A stretch of 64,000 nucleotides of DNA from Brachynemurus nebulosus (GCA_035578155.1 JAPWDM010000005.1:806001-870000); one strand, 5' to 3'; positions 35,310-45,884 are shown, counted from the stretch's first letter. Notes: generated by a model not told the origin, from the letters alone. A program made the numbers and translations.

Positions 35310-36104
35310 TATGAGAGTTTTTGTTACTTATGTGTTGTAATTTCGTTCTAATTTTGATTAGACAAAAGAAATCTACATGAAGCTAGTGGAATCCGTCGAT
35401 TTCCATTGTACAATTTCTACAGAATTTATCTACAAATAATAATGTTCCAACACATCTTTGAAGTGACCAGAGGTGTTCTTATATTGTTAGATATAATCAT
35501 ATTTACAGATATACTGCCTACCTATTACACTACAACCATCCGTGGCTTCTGTTGCCACGTACGGTACAGCCACGAATTTGTTGAAGACTATTTTTGGACG
35601 TCATTAACAAACTCTGCTGGTGGTGTCTGTCGGTCTGCCTGTCCGTCCGTCGTTCATTAATTCATCTTGGTCCAAACACTTTTTCTCAATTTATTTGTTT
35701 AACAATCAACAATGTGCCATGCACGGAGTGTGTTTTATAAAATTGAGGAAGAAATTGATTTTTTTCGTCTCTTTTGGAGTTGGAGGTTTATTTGATTGAT
35801 GATTTTTTTTTCTTGGGTAATATTATGTATATTGTTTTTATTTTAATATTGGCTGGCGTTGGCGTTTATTATATTGATTTTGAAAATTATTTATTGAAAA
35901 TAACGAAATATTATTTGGCAGATTTTGAACCAATCGGCCGCAATGTCATCGATTGAATTCAAATAAGTTAATTTATTTGTTTTTTTAATAAGATATTCCT
36001 AAAAGATATGTATCTTTTTACATTCAAATAGATACAGTACTGTCAGAAATTTTTTAAGCAACGACCTCCTTTTGTTTGCTTCTTGAGTATATCCTCTACT
36101 ACTG
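35310..36104. other. Unassigned spacer
   Basis: GTCTGTCGGTCTGCCTGTCCG near 35623 recalls the GTCTG tracts of the non-coding repeats at 20.6 and 22.3 kb. The frames at 35406-35660 and 35774-35956 are hydrophobic, unrecognised and probably chance. Confidence 0.3.
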
Positions 36105-36415
36105 TTAGGTACAGCCACTTTCAGGGTGGCACTTGATCCCGAAACTGAAACAAAAATTTATTTTGAGATCCCTAGAATCCAAAGATGATATTCATTAATA
36201 TTATGTATATATTAATGTATCAACACTTTAGAAATCCCAATCCCTGATGAGTTCTTCAGCCAAATATGTACGATCTAGAACATGATCTTTGGAACATTTC
36301 TTGTCAAAACAGATGAATCTTCAGCCAAAGTGTCCTACAATTCAAAAGTTTTACAAGTTTGCGAATTACATTGTCGGGGAGCACGGAAAAATTACATAAA
36401 ACAGAGGGAAGAATA
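36105..36415 (-). repeat. Dispersed repeat D, copy 4
   Basis: The reverse complement has TTCTAGGGATCTCAAAATAA (matching 19550), TTTGGCTGAAGAACTCATCA and GTTTTATGTAATTTTTCCG. Sequence resembling its continuation resumes after the piggyBac MITE at about 37140-37210, so that MITE appears to have inserted into this copy. Confidence 0.52.
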
Positions 36416-36419
36416 TTAA

Positions 36420-37135
36420 CCCGGCGTTCGTCGTTAGTGATGAGCTAATGCAAGACCAAGACCAAGACTTGGCAGTCTTGGTCTTGGTCTTGTTCTTGCA
36501 TTAAGAAGCTTGATCTTGGTCTTGCTATGGCAGTTTGAGTCTCGGTCTTGGTCTTGGTCTTGCAAAATGCAGTCTTGGTATTGGTCTTGGTCTTGGTATT
36601 GCTAAAAATCTTGCATTTTCTTGCATTTTTTTATTAGCGAATATTTTCCTTCTAAACTCAGAATTTCCTCTCTTTACAGTATTAATTATACTTTCAAACT
36701 ATTTAAATACTTTAACAAGAGTATTGCTTTTTTCTTGCTTTTGTCTTGGTCTTACTCACTTGAATCTTGGTATTGGTCTTGCAGCCATACTTATAGTTTT
36801 GGTCTTGGTATCTATAATCCTGGTCTTGGTTTTGGTCTTGGTCTTGCATTTTTTGCAAGACCAAGACAAGACTGCAAGACCAAGACTAATTTTGCTCATC
36901 ACTATTTGTCGCTAACGGGTCAAAAATACCACAGTGGTAATTAAAACCTATAAATATTTTTTTTAAGAATTAATAAATGCGTGATTTATTACAAATATTA
37001 CTTTTTAATTTGTAGTTTAAAGTCTAAACAAACAAAATAAAATAATAAATTTCAAAATAAATATCCCTGTATATAAAAATATAGAGTCAAGAAAAGTTGG
37101 ATTATTTTCTTATTTAGCTAGCGACGAACGCCGGG
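36420..37135. mobile_element. piggyBac-type MITE (TTAA, CCCGGCGTTCGTCGCTA) with nested hAT
   Basis: TTAA flanks at 36416-36419 and 37136-37139. The right TIR (reverse complement) is CCCGGCGTTCGTCGCTA. The left TIR is split after CCCGGCGTTCGTCG by the 36435-36904 hAT MITE and resumes as TCGCTAACGGG at 36908. Removing the insert restores a matching 17-bp TIR. Without it the MITE is about 240 bp. Confidence 0.83.
36435..36904 (+). mobile_element. CAAGAC hAT MITE, copy a
   Basis: The ends are TAGTGATGAGCTAATGCAAG and inverted TTTTGCTCATCACTA. The flanking 8-mers TTCGTCGT (36427-36434) and TTTGTCGC (36905-36912) match at 6 of 8, consistent with an aged 8-bp hAT TSD. The interior is mostly GTCTTG/CAAGAC hexamers around a unique AT-rich centre. 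The long predicted frames rich in LGLGL (36535-36944) are translations of the hexamer array. Confidence 0.85.
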
Positions 37136-37139
37136 TTAA

Positions 37140-37799
37140 AATAAACTTTCGAAAGTCTAAAGCTCGTCGAGATTTTTATTATACCATTACAAAAGGCAAA
37201 AAAATCACGTAAGTTATAGATTTTTCAAGCCTTATTCATGACTAATTTTCGAGAAATATTGAAAAAAACTGATTTTAATTTGTTTATATTATATCGTCTA
37301 CAGAGATTTACACACAGGATGTTAGAAAAAAGTTTCAAAATCCAAAGGGCAGGGAGACTTCATTGCACTAATAAAGTTTTTTTTAGTAAATATGTATTGA
37401 TAAAGTTTTACTTCAGAGATTTTTGATTGCCAAAAAGGGAATTTTGCTATGATGAGCAGGATGCTGCTACAGGGTTTTTGTTTAACAGCTCAAAATATTA
37501 TCGCCTTATCGTTTTATGTTTTACGGAAAAAATTTCATGTATGAGACGCCTCTAGTAATCAAGTTACGTTTGGTGTAGATACCGCAGAATAATTTTAAAC
37601 ATTTTTATGACATAAAAACCAATTGTAAATTCAAATAGTTTACGTTTGATATGTTATGAGTCAAGTTTAGCGGTGAATTGCTTAATCCGCGCATATGTAT
37701 GTAACGTATCATGCAGGTATTCAAGACCGTTCTTTTTTGAGACGGTTATTAAAAATTGCAGTCACATAATTCCAGTTTTTTTTTTTTTTACATTTTCAG
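37140..37799. other. Spacer, partly repeat D-like
   Basis: The first 80 bases resemble the flank of repeat D. The frame at 37238-37426 is not recognised. Confidence 0.3.
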
Positions 37800-38012
37800 T
37801 TTGATAAATTTGATGTGCTCTCCGGATCCACAATAGAAAACATTTTGTATTCTGCAACTGCAAAAAAATTTTTTTTGGCGGTTGAATCTGATCAGATGCG
37901 CACAGTGGCTGCCTGGCCTGGTCTTCATGCAGGCGACTTTAAGATCAACCAGCAAAAAGGAACAAACAATAAATGCAACGGCGGAAAAAAAACTCCTTTA
38001 TTCTACCTATAA
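37800..38012 (+). CDS. Possible exon following a strong splice acceptor
   Basis: A 13-base T tract followed by ACATTTTCAG (ending 37799) is a textbook splice acceptor. The next base opens a 70-codon frame (FDKFDVLSGSTIENILYSAT.. then FLAVESDQMRTVAAWPGLHA) ending at 38012. Composition is more protein-like than most frames here. No domain is recognised, no ATG is required if it is internal, and no donor is obvious before the stop. The next strong donor is at 38187. It could be a terminal coding exon, a non-coding exon or chance. Confidence 0.25.
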   Translation, partial: FDKFDVLSGSTIENILYSATAKKFFLAVESDQMRTVAAWPGLHAGDFKINQQKGTNNKCNGGKKTPLFYL

Positions 38013-38152
38013 TATTTTTCATGACCATTTTATAGTGATTCACGCATAAATACATAATAAATGAATTTGACATAAATCAAATGGTGACTGAATGGGTCGC
38101 TTCGTTGTGTCGGTCACATATATACATACAGCAGACCACAGAACGTGGAACG

Positions 38153-38186
38153 ATGGACATGTGCGTCCATCAACCACCAATCAAAG
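38153..38186 (+). CDS. Possible short first exon (tentative)
   Basis: GAACGATGG gives a good initiation context. The frame MDMCVHQPPIK runs to a strong donor AAAG|GTAAGA at 38187. No downstream exon was identified. Confidence 0.15.
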
Positions 38187-38187
38187 G

Positions 38188-38514
38188 TAAGAATGAGCTA
38201 CTGTTTTTGTTTCTTGCTTGACAACGGCGCTTCGTGTCTCGAAAGTTTAATGGATTTTATATACACTATATAAGATATAAATAAAAAGGTTTATAGTCTT
38301 ACGTAGTTTCTTAGCTCACAAGAAAACGTGGGTGTCCAAATTATATTTTTATTCGTAAAAGTAAGTTTTTACCGGCTTCGGTCTCTACGGTCAGGTATGC
38401 TCCTCTAACAAGTTTTATGCAGTTTTGTGTCATATTTTTTGCTCGGACCACACACGGCAAAATTGTCTGCTGTAACTAATACAAGCAACCGTGGTAGCGC
38501 CCGTGTTGGCTGTA
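38188..38514. other. Spacer
   Basis: Nothing recognised; minus-strand frames overlapping 38405-38689 are translations of the adjacent hexamer array. Confidence 0.35.
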
Positions 38515-38522
38515 GTGATGGA

Positions 38523-38943
38523 TAGTGATGAGCAAATGCAGGACCAAGACCAAGACTTGGCAGTCTTGGTCTTGGTCTTGGTCTTGCAAGAGCAGTATGA
38601 GTCTTGGTCTTGGTCTTGGTCTTGCAAAATTCAGTCTTGGGCTTGGTTTTGGTCTTGGTATTGCTAAATAATCTTGCACTTTCTTGCATTTTTTTATTAC
38701 CGAATTTTTTCCTTCTGAAATCAGAATTTTCTCTCTTTACGGTATTAATTATACTTTCAAACTATTTAAATAGTTTAGCAAGAGTCTTGCTTCTTTCTTG
38801 CTTTTGTCTTGGTCTTGCTCACTTGAGTCTTGGTATTGGTCTTGCAGCCATACTTATAGTCTTGGTCTTGTTCTTGGTATACATAGTCTTGGTCTTGGTC
38901 TTGGACAAGACTGCAAGACCAAGACTAATTTTGCTCATCACTA
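38523..38943 (+). mobile_element. CAAGAC hAT MITE, copy b
   Basis: The ends are TAGTGATGAGCAAATGCAGG and inverted TTTTGCTCATCACTA. The flanks GTGATGGA (38515-38522) and GTGATCGA (38944-38951) are an 8-bp TSD with one mismatch. Hexamer content and centre (CTTTACGGTATTAATTATAC, then AAACTATTTAAATAGTTT) match copies a, c, d and e. Confidence 0.88.
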
Positions 38944-38951
38944 GTGATCGA

Positions 38952-39285
38952 AAATGAAGTTCCTGTTGGCTCCGTTTCGTTCTATTTTCTTGTTTTATTT
39001 CCGTGCTTGTTTCTCTGCCATATTTGGCTGTTTGAGAAAATTAACGATAGTCGTGGTAAACAGGTGGCAGTCGCATGGGAACTATCTACAGAGCCCCGCT
39101 AGCAACACACGTCGTGTGTAGCCAACATCGCAGAAGAGCTATCACAGCGTTCACCGCAGCAGCTCACTTCGAAACCAACAGCCAGACAAGCGTCAAGTGA
39201 TGTTGTGGCTTTAAATTGTTAAATAAAATATGTATAAACACACTGATGTAGATGGCGTCTGTTATAGGGAGCAAGTACGAAGGAC
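38952..39285. other. GC-richer unassigned segment
   Basis: GCCAACATCGCAGAAGAG..CAGCAGCTCACTTCGAAACC (39120-39175) is loosely matched by GTCAACATCGCAGAGAAG..AACAGCTCATTTGAAACTC at 52930-52990. The relation could be a dispersed repeat or two related 5' regions. No open frame supports a gene. Confidence 0.35.
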
Positions 39286-39296
39286 TAGCAAGTATT

Positions 39297-39497
39297 TTCT
39301 TTTTTTTCTATTGGTTAGGTGCGCAACAGCCAAGATTATATGCACCGTTGTAATGGAGGTACTATTGATTTTGATGTAGGTATGAATTATTGATGAATGA
39401 TGCGATATGGTAATTTAGATGACGTGTCTCCCACGGTTGGTTTCGAACTCACCAGACAAAAGCGGAGTTGCTAACCACTAGACTAACTCAGGGTCAT
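39297..39497 (-). mobile_element. tRNA-derived SINE, copy 1 (complete)
   Basis: On the minus strand the element starts ATGACCCTGAGTTAGTCTAG, with an A-box-like TTAGTCTAGTGGTTAGC and a B-box-like GAGTTCGAAACC at tRNA spacing. A 130-bp tRNA-unrelated body follows, ending GCGCACCTAACCAATAGAAA with an A-rich tail. A perfect 11-bp duplication, TAGCAAGTATT, lies at 39286-39296 and 39498-39508. These are the hallmarks of a Pol III SINE moved by LINE machinery. Confidence 0.85.
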
Positions 39498-39514
39498 TAG
39501 CAAGTATTCTAACT

Positions 39515-39799
39515 AATGTTACAAATGTGAAAGTGAGTTTGTGTATTTGTTTGTTTGACTTTCTTTCACGCCTCAACCGTTTATCCAGTCGACTTCAAAT
39601 TTTGCACAGAAATAGCTTGGCGAACGGAGAATGTTATAGGCTACCTTTTACGCCCAGAAAGTAATTCATTTGTGTAAGAAAATTCCTACGAAAGAAATAA
39701 CAGCTCTCAGTAGTGATACGATACTAGCACACTCTATATATATTAACTTGATGTCATAATTTCAAATACTACGCGGACAAAACCGCGGGTAAATGCTAG
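39515..39799 (+). mobile_element. Helitron-like non-autonomous element, right end CTAG|T
   Basis: The segment starts GTTACAAATGTGAAAGTGAG with TTTGTTTG runs, contains TTCAAATTTTGCACAGAAAT, and ends ACGCGGACAAAACCGCGGGT-AAATGCTAG before T. The CGCGG/CCGCG hairpin about 10 bases before CTAG resembles the Helitron 3' terminus and the well-known short insect repeats ending in CTAGT. Confidence 0.52.
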
Positions 39800-40539
39800 T
39801 TATCATATAAAGTTATTTCTACACCGCTGTTAATTCTTTCGAGAGATCTCGGACACTATTCAGCCACTGTCAAATCAGCCTTAGATATATCCAGCCTTAT
39901 TTAACTAGTGACCAAGATTTACATACAAACGTTTATCTGCTGGAATTATAATAATCCAAATTCAGTATGATATCTTCCAAGCCCTATCTTATCTATACGT
40001 ACATTAACAAACAAAAAAATGCATTATTACTGCACACATTGTAATGATGTCTGTAGAACAACGTTGATTATAATCATCAGTAGTGCCATCTATGATTACT
40101 ACATTTAAGTATTTATTGTTATTTAAAGTAAGTACGTATCATATTTTATAATGATTGCAGTTTTTTTTTTTTTTTTTTTAATTTTATTTCTTTCATAGGT
40201 ATATTATATATGAACGTAGACCACAATATACGTTTTATGACATTTTTCGAACGTGATTTAAGAATTTGGCGCCAACAATGGCAATAATTTTCTATGAATA
40301 TGATTCAATTTGACCTTGGCGATGAGAATTTTCTGTCGTCAAAAAAAGTTGATGAGTACCGGAATTGATAGTACAGGCAGTCGTAAATCCACCTGTTCTA
40401 ATGAATTATGGAATTGATGAAAGGAAATTACTGGACTGAATTGGTTCGCAAGTTAAAATTTGTATAGAAAAGGATGCGAAATGCGAACAATGTGATTTTC
40501 GCACAAATTGTGATAATATTTCCAATAGAAGTAGCGTAA
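39800..40539. other. AT-rich spacer
   Basis: Nothing recognised apart from a poly-T tract near 40163-40180. Confidence 0.4.
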
Positions 40540-40994
40540 CTTCGCTAGTTTCCCGTCCAGAGCCAGTTTTCGTCCATTTTACTGTACACGGTTAAAAATA
40601 TAGGATTAATAAATAATCTACAGAGGTTACATATATGGCAACACCAAAATTTTATTAAAATCTAATCGGTTGTTTATATTAAAAAATTCATTGCAATATA
40701 ACTGATATTAAAAATTAATTGAACTTGGATTAGAGTCACCAAACCAAATTTTATTCCAGTTGTATTGCAAACTAATACTATGTGTATTACGATTCTAAAC
40801 TCAAAAGGTATTAAAAATAAGTAACAGTGGATTATATTTTAAACCAAATATGTACTAAAAGATAGGTTTCTTTGGTTTGAAATTTTAATATTGTCTGTAT
40901 TAAAATCTAATATTTTAATTACTAAATATTGTAATGAAGGTTATATTGAAACTCAATTGCATTTTTGTATTACCAACATTTTATTGATTTTTTT

Positions 40995-41218
40995 TTACAA
41001 TAAACAATGAATTTTAAAAAGTGAACTTTTAAAAAAAAAAATTAGATCTTCCGGGCTAAGCTCATGGTCTGTTTCTTCTTGAACGTTTTCAGTAGATTCT
41101 TCTGATCTTTTCCTTTTTCTTGAACTATAATTTTTCTTAATGGTAGAATAAAACCTGTAAATAAAGAGGAAAGTTAGTAGAATTATTGTTAAATGTTAGT
41201 TGCAAAGACTTACCACAT
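40995..41218 (-). CDS. Candidate two-exon ORF inside the CACGGTTAAAAAT element
   Basis: On the minus strand ATG at 41218 is followed by TG and a strong donor (GTG|GTAAGT, intron 41213-41155, 59 bp) and a good acceptor (TTATTTACAG). The spliced frame is about 54 residues: MWFYSTIKKNYSSRKRKRSE then ESTENVQEETDHELSPEDL. It has a basic NLS-like patch followed by an acidic stretch, ending at a stop at 40995. The same second exon is also open in another frame. It may be the tail of a transposon-encoded DNA-binding protein. No domain is certain. Confidence 0.25.
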
Positions 41219-41236
41219 AACTGAAGTGCTTAAATT

Positions 41237-41676
41237 CTATGCTGACTGCTACGCCGAAGTTGTCCGAGTAAATAATTTAAATTTTGATATAAATAAAAAT
41301 CAGGACATTTCGCTCTTGTCTGGCAGATCTTGAGTTCGAAACCAAACGGGGGAGATACGTTATCCAAATTACGATACGGCTCATCTATCAATAATCATTC
41401 CATTATCAAAATCAGCTATGTTTTACATCAAACGATACCATAATAGTTACGCACCTAGAAAATAGATAAAAAAAAAATCAGAATACTTTATTTTTCCGTA
41501 TATCGTTTTATACTTAAAATCGATATTATACGTACCTTGTATAAAAACCTGAGTTAAAAAATCATTTGAATTTTTATATTGATAAACAATATCAAGTATT
41601 GTTTCAGGAATCCATGTCAGTTGTATCAAAATTTCAATAAAAAGAAAATATTTTACGAATGAACAGTAATTTATTT
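41237..41676 (-). pseudogene. Decayed ORF of the CACGGTTAAAAAT element
   Basis: The minus frame LTWIPETILDIVYQYKNSND then FLTQVFIQ reads protein-like. If the SINE insert (41304-41472) is removed, the same frame continues to a stop near 41237. The WxPExxLDxVYxYK pattern loosely recalls Myb/SANT-like DNA-binding domains, but I would not rely on that. No ATG is in frame; upstream the frame closes near 41675. Confidence 0.25.
41304..41472 (+). mobile_element. tRNA-derived SINE, copy 2 (5'-truncated)
   Basis: CGCTCTTGTCTGGCAGATCT, TGAGTTCGAAACCAAACGGG, GGAGATACGTTATCCAAATT, ATCAATAATCATTC and TTACGCACCTAGAAAATAGA correspond in order to copy 1 at 39297-39497, ending in an A tail. The A-box half is missing. 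AAAAATCAG at 41295-41303 and 41473-41481 is a likely TSD, partly blurred by the A tail. Confidence 0.78.
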
Positions 41677-43345
41677 AATAACGGCAATGACTATACAAAC
41701 GTTTAAGAATTGAAATTACATTTTTAATTTCAAATATTCAAGCACTTTTATATTTAAATGTTTTTAGCCCGACCGAAGTTAGGAAAATAAACAAAATAAT
41801 TGAACAAAAAAGCAAGGAGTTCTGATTGTGTACGACTGGTAATGCATTTAGGTATATATGTACATATACCTACATATTTTGATGTTCCGTGAGAAATGTC
41901 CTTGATGTTAAATAATAATTGACCAACAGAGAAAACAATACTGAAAATTAAATGGGTTGGAGTGAGAAGGACATAATAACAAATTGGGTATGCACGTGTC
42001 ACTAACACAACACAAAACACTGATCTGATTGATTTAATCCAAATTAAGATTAAAATCTAAGTATTCTTTAATTTGGAATTAAAAAATGTATATAATTTGG
42101 ATTAGGTTTTAGTATTTTTTTGGTTTGGTTTTTACGATTTCAATAATTTTGTATTATATTTTAATCAAAAATGGTTTAAATTATGGAAAATAATATAATT
42201 AGATTAAATCTGAATATCAAAAAATATTGGAAATATTTTAATATAAGGACAAGATTTATTTTTAGTATTTTAATATTTAGTTTTTTCAGTAAGTTAAGGT
42301 TGGATTAAAAAATTAGTCCAAGATTTTTAACCGTGTACAAGAGCATATAATAGAAATTTGAAAACAGATAACCGAGCAAGTTTGATTTTATTACATTCCT
42401 GACTCATAAACAGTGACAACACAGATAAAAAATACTTATTTGATAGAGTTGTGTATTTAAAAAAAATTATTAATTAGCCAGTTGTTTTCATGTTGGACAG
42501 ACAGTGTGTGAATTAACAAAAAAACTAGTGACATGATGACATTTCACGGTTAGTTTTTAGTACAAGAGATATTGAACGTAATTAGAAGTGAAAATTTTTT
42601 AAAAATTTAAATTGAGTTGTAAAAATTTGATGGACGGATATTAAGTAACCAATTCCTTAAAAACTTCAGTTTTCGACCACTTGGACGAAAACTAAAACAA
42701 TCAAATGAAATTTATTTTATTCCTCAATCTAGCTAAATATTGTGAAATAGCAAAAAGCTTTATTTTGGACAATTATCATTTCGTCCACTCAATTATTTGC
42801 GTAGAATGAATTACAAAAGTTTAAACTACATGGACGAAAACTGAAAACTGCATTAAATTGTACTTTTCAGTTTTCGTCCATATATTTTTCTGTATGTGAA
42901 TTACATTTTCAAACTTTTAAATAACCTCCTTAGAATCAACAAAATTATAAAATAAAATAAAACAAAAAGGTTTAAGAAGGAAGATAAAAGGTTCTGAAAA
43001 CATATAAGCATTTGCTTTTTATTAAAATTAATTTTTTTATAACAATTTTTAGCCTAAATGGTGGTGGAAAACTAGCCTACATGTGGACGACAACTAACTT
43101 TTTATGACGAAAACTAGCGAAATCGGTATATTTATCATTATTATTTTTTATGAAAAAAAAAAACAAACAGTAAACGTAATTAGTTATCATTGTATGTCAA
43201 CTTAAAATAGACTATGTAAGCAATAAATATCAATAGAATTCATTAGCATTAGATCAGTTGAACATAATATTCTTTTTATGTCTCAAAGCTATAAACTCCA
43301 CTAATTGGACGAAAACTAGCGAACCTACCCTATATTATATAAGTT

Positions 43346-44239
43346 CGTCCATTTTCATTAAACTACGTTAAAATATTTTCGTCTAATTTCTACGATTTCT
43401 GATGTTACAATCTGATCTTTACATATGAAAATTTTTTGTTTTTAATGTGTAATGTTAATAAAATCACATAGATCCAATAAATTACATCTTACGCATTATG
43501 ACCAATCGAATCATTAAAATTTCATAAATGTGCCTAGCACAGAAAAAACAACAAAACATTATAATTAATTAAAATAATAATCGCAATAAAGCATTAACAA
43601 AAAAAAAATTAAAATTCATTAGTCAAAAAGTAATATTAATACTGGGGCATATTAATTGAAATTTCGATATTATTAAAACATTTGAAAACAATGCAATGCC
43701 TAAATTCTGATTGGTTTTATAATTAACATGTTAAATTGAAATTGGACTGACAACTGATTCAATGGGGGGTCAAAACGTTTTTAATCAATTTATAGAGGGT
43801 ACAATTATTACAGTGAACTATTATATACTATCATATGTATAGTATGATCTTTCTTTTACTTTTGTGGAAAGTGAAGAATTTTTGTTGTGGTTTCAAATTA
43901 TTATATGGGAAATATGAAATTAAATTCTAACACAAAATTACAATTTTGTTGCTAAAGTAAATAAAAAAGCTAACAACGCAGTTGCAAGACTTTCCTGTTT
44001 CATTTTTATTTTTTGAAACGTACTAAGGGAAAGGGTTTGAAATCAGTAACTGATAAGGGCTAAATATATATAAGCATTTCTGAATGATTGACAAAAATAC
44101 CGCAATGAAGGGGACCATTCCGTTCAAAGATTACAAAGAAACAGAATTTATTTCGCGAATTTAAAATGGATAGATGCACTTTTAAGGAAAGTTTTTGAAA
44201 ATTGAAATTTTTATAAATTATATTTTATAAAATTTACCG
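43346..44239. other. AT-rich spacer
   Basis: Nothing recognised; AT-rich with A runs. Confidence 0.4.
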
Positions 44240-44730
44240 AAATTTTGCCGCCAGTTCTCCCAAGGAAGGAAAAGGTCAAAAAAGCATGAAATTGTAGCTT
44301 AAAAATAAGGGGGGTGGGGATAAAATATAAAAACCTCCAAAAAGCACAACCTAGGTACGAATTTTATCAACACACCAAATTTTAACCCTCTGCGTTAATT
44401 CTGGGGGGGCTGTGGGCGTGTTTTATCGAGCCAAAATACTTTTTGCCCCGTCTAGGTACTCCCTCCAAATCATCTTAGGAACTTGAATTTTAGATATGTT
44501 GTAGATAATTGACCGAAACATTATTCCCAACCAGTATTGAGCAATTTTATTGTTTTTTTGCCCCCCATTACCCCCCTAAAATTTGGGTCGGATCCAAAAC
44601 TTGCCCAAAATTTGACCCCACTTTGATAGTATTGTTGTGCATCGGAATGAGCCCCACTTACCAAATTTCAGCTCTTAACTTCCATAGTGGGGCCCTACAC
44701 GTGTCAAAAGGTAGAGGGGAATAATCTAAT
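44240..44730 (+). repeat. G-run dispersed repeat R, copy 1
   Basis: GCATGAAATTGTAGCTTAAA, AACCTCCAAAAAGCACAACC, TAGGTACGAATTTTATCAAC, ACACACCAAATTT and TTTGACCCCACTTTGATAGT occur in the same order at 50720-51130 and 62675-63030. The plus frame at 44509-44724 is conserved in part at 50950-51210, which is explained by overall DNA similarity. Confidence 0.72.
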
Positions 44731-45015
44731 AACCCATAGGTATATTGAATTTTTTGAACCTGATTTTGTTTTCCAGCCCCAATAGTGCCCAAAAAAAATT
44801 CCAGTTAGAAAAATCCTCTTCAGATTTTTGGTTTTCTAAGTCGCTTGGACCCTAAAACATTCCGATCCGGTGAAAACTGCATATGCGCCAGTTGATTCGA
44901 TTACTAGGCTTTTTCTTCTTATAGCTATAGCCTTGTCAGTATTCAATGTATTTATTCAATTTACTTACAAATGTAAAGTTATTTCAGTTTCCAGTTTCCT
45001 TCTCCCTCATATCAC
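44731..45015. other. Short spacer
   Basis: Nothing recognised. Confidence 0.3.
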
Positions 45016-45254
45016 CTTCCTAAAATGAAAGTGGGATATCTGGGAATTTTCCGATTTTCATTTTTAGTACCACGTAATAAATAAGTCAATTAGTTATCGA
45101 ATAACATATTTCACAAGTTCGCAGGATATATAATTTTTGAAGGGCATTGCTTTAAATCTCAAGGTTACCATTTAAACTAATGTATTATTAAGATTTAAAA
45201 TGCAATTATCTCAAAACTAACGTTTCCCAGATATCTCACTTTCATACTAGGAAG
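45016..45254. mobile_element. 239-bp MITE (CTTCCTA..ATGAAAGTG..GATATCTGGGAA)
   Basis: The left and right 31 bp are inverted copies with few mismatches. The left reads CTTCCTAAAATGAAAGTGGG then ATATCTGGGAA; the right is the reverse of CTTCCTAGTATGAAAGTGAG then ATATCTGGGAA. The interior is AT-rich. The TSD is not resolved. Confidence 0.72.
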
Positions 45255-45884
45255 TCGATATCTAGATACTAATACGATTAAAATGATAGTAGACGACAGA
45301 CATAGAGTTGGACCGTAACTGAGGCGCCCGTAAATGAACAAATAGCTAGACTCCGGTCATATTATCATATTGTAAAGTAATTTAATAATCACTATATATA
45401 ATATTTAATATTTGATTGATTAACAATATATAATAGTGGATATACGTATGAGGTAAAATATGCTGTATCATCTCATAATCAAAATAGAACTGATGATGTT
45501 GATCTGATATTGGGAGTCACTTTAAACTTTTCAAGTTGGTTCACTGTGTAACTCTAATATGTAACTGTTATATAACTGACGGCCTCTACCCAACCCGTTT
45601 ACCATATAGGTACATATGAATGTAGGTACTACCAATCAAACGAAATAATTACGTATTTATTGATCAATCACAATGTTATACTTCTGCGTTTCTCGATAAC
45701 TTACAGTCGATTGGCACGTATGTATGTCTGTCTACGAAAATGACTCCGTGAGCGTGTAAATGTTTGGCAAAATAAGAACACCAGATAAAAACCTTCCAAA
45801 GAATCCTAATTATTTTTTAAAAACAAAATTGATTTGCGTGAAATTTAATAAATAACTTTTTTTTAAATTTTTACATTATCATCT
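45255..45884. other. AT-rich spacer
   Basis: Nothing recognised. Confidence 0.4.

Larger units (their letters stand above)
40591..42342. mobile_element. TA-flanked CACGGTTAAAAAT element
   Basis: The left end CACGGTTAAAAATATAGGAT and the right end (reverse complement CACGGTTAAAAATCTTGGAC) are flanked by TA, read as ACTGTA|CACGG and CCGTG|TACAAG; a GTAC duplication is an equally valid reading. The body carries many TTAAAATCTAAT-type motifs near both ends. Candidate minus-strand coding remnants (40995-41218 and about 41237-41676) and a SINE (41304-41472) lie inside. At 1.75 kb it is the largest intact insertion in the window. Confidence 0.72.
40540..43345. repeat. Dispersed GGACGAAAACT repeat, copy 2 (with nested TE)
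   Basis: Blocks at 40560-40590 (TTTTCGTCCATTTTACTGTA) and 42345-43345 follow the order of 1655-2110 and share long near-identical stretches (CTAACTTTTTATGACGAAAA.., TCGGTATATTTATCATTATT, AACGTAATTAGTTATCAT, CCACTAATTGGACGAAAACT). The 40591-42342 element interrupts it exactly where copy 1 is continuous. Confidence 0.68.

Noticed and set aside
36535..36944. ORFs of 107-126 codons rich in LGLGL/VLVLVL (also at 38404-38957, 47128-47325, 56048-56708, 60469-61075)
   Set aside because: They are translations of GTCTTG/CAAGAC hexamer arrays, open in several frames on both strands.
39425..39497. tRNA gene on the minus strand
   Set aside because: A- and B-box-like motifs are present, but there is no closing acceptor stem, a body and A tail follow, and an 11-bp TSD encloses the whole, so it is a SINE.
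41455..41480. Splice acceptor on the minus strand (TTTTTATCTATTTTCTAG)
   Set aside because: It is the reverse complement of the SINE A tail and 3' end, inserted into the element.
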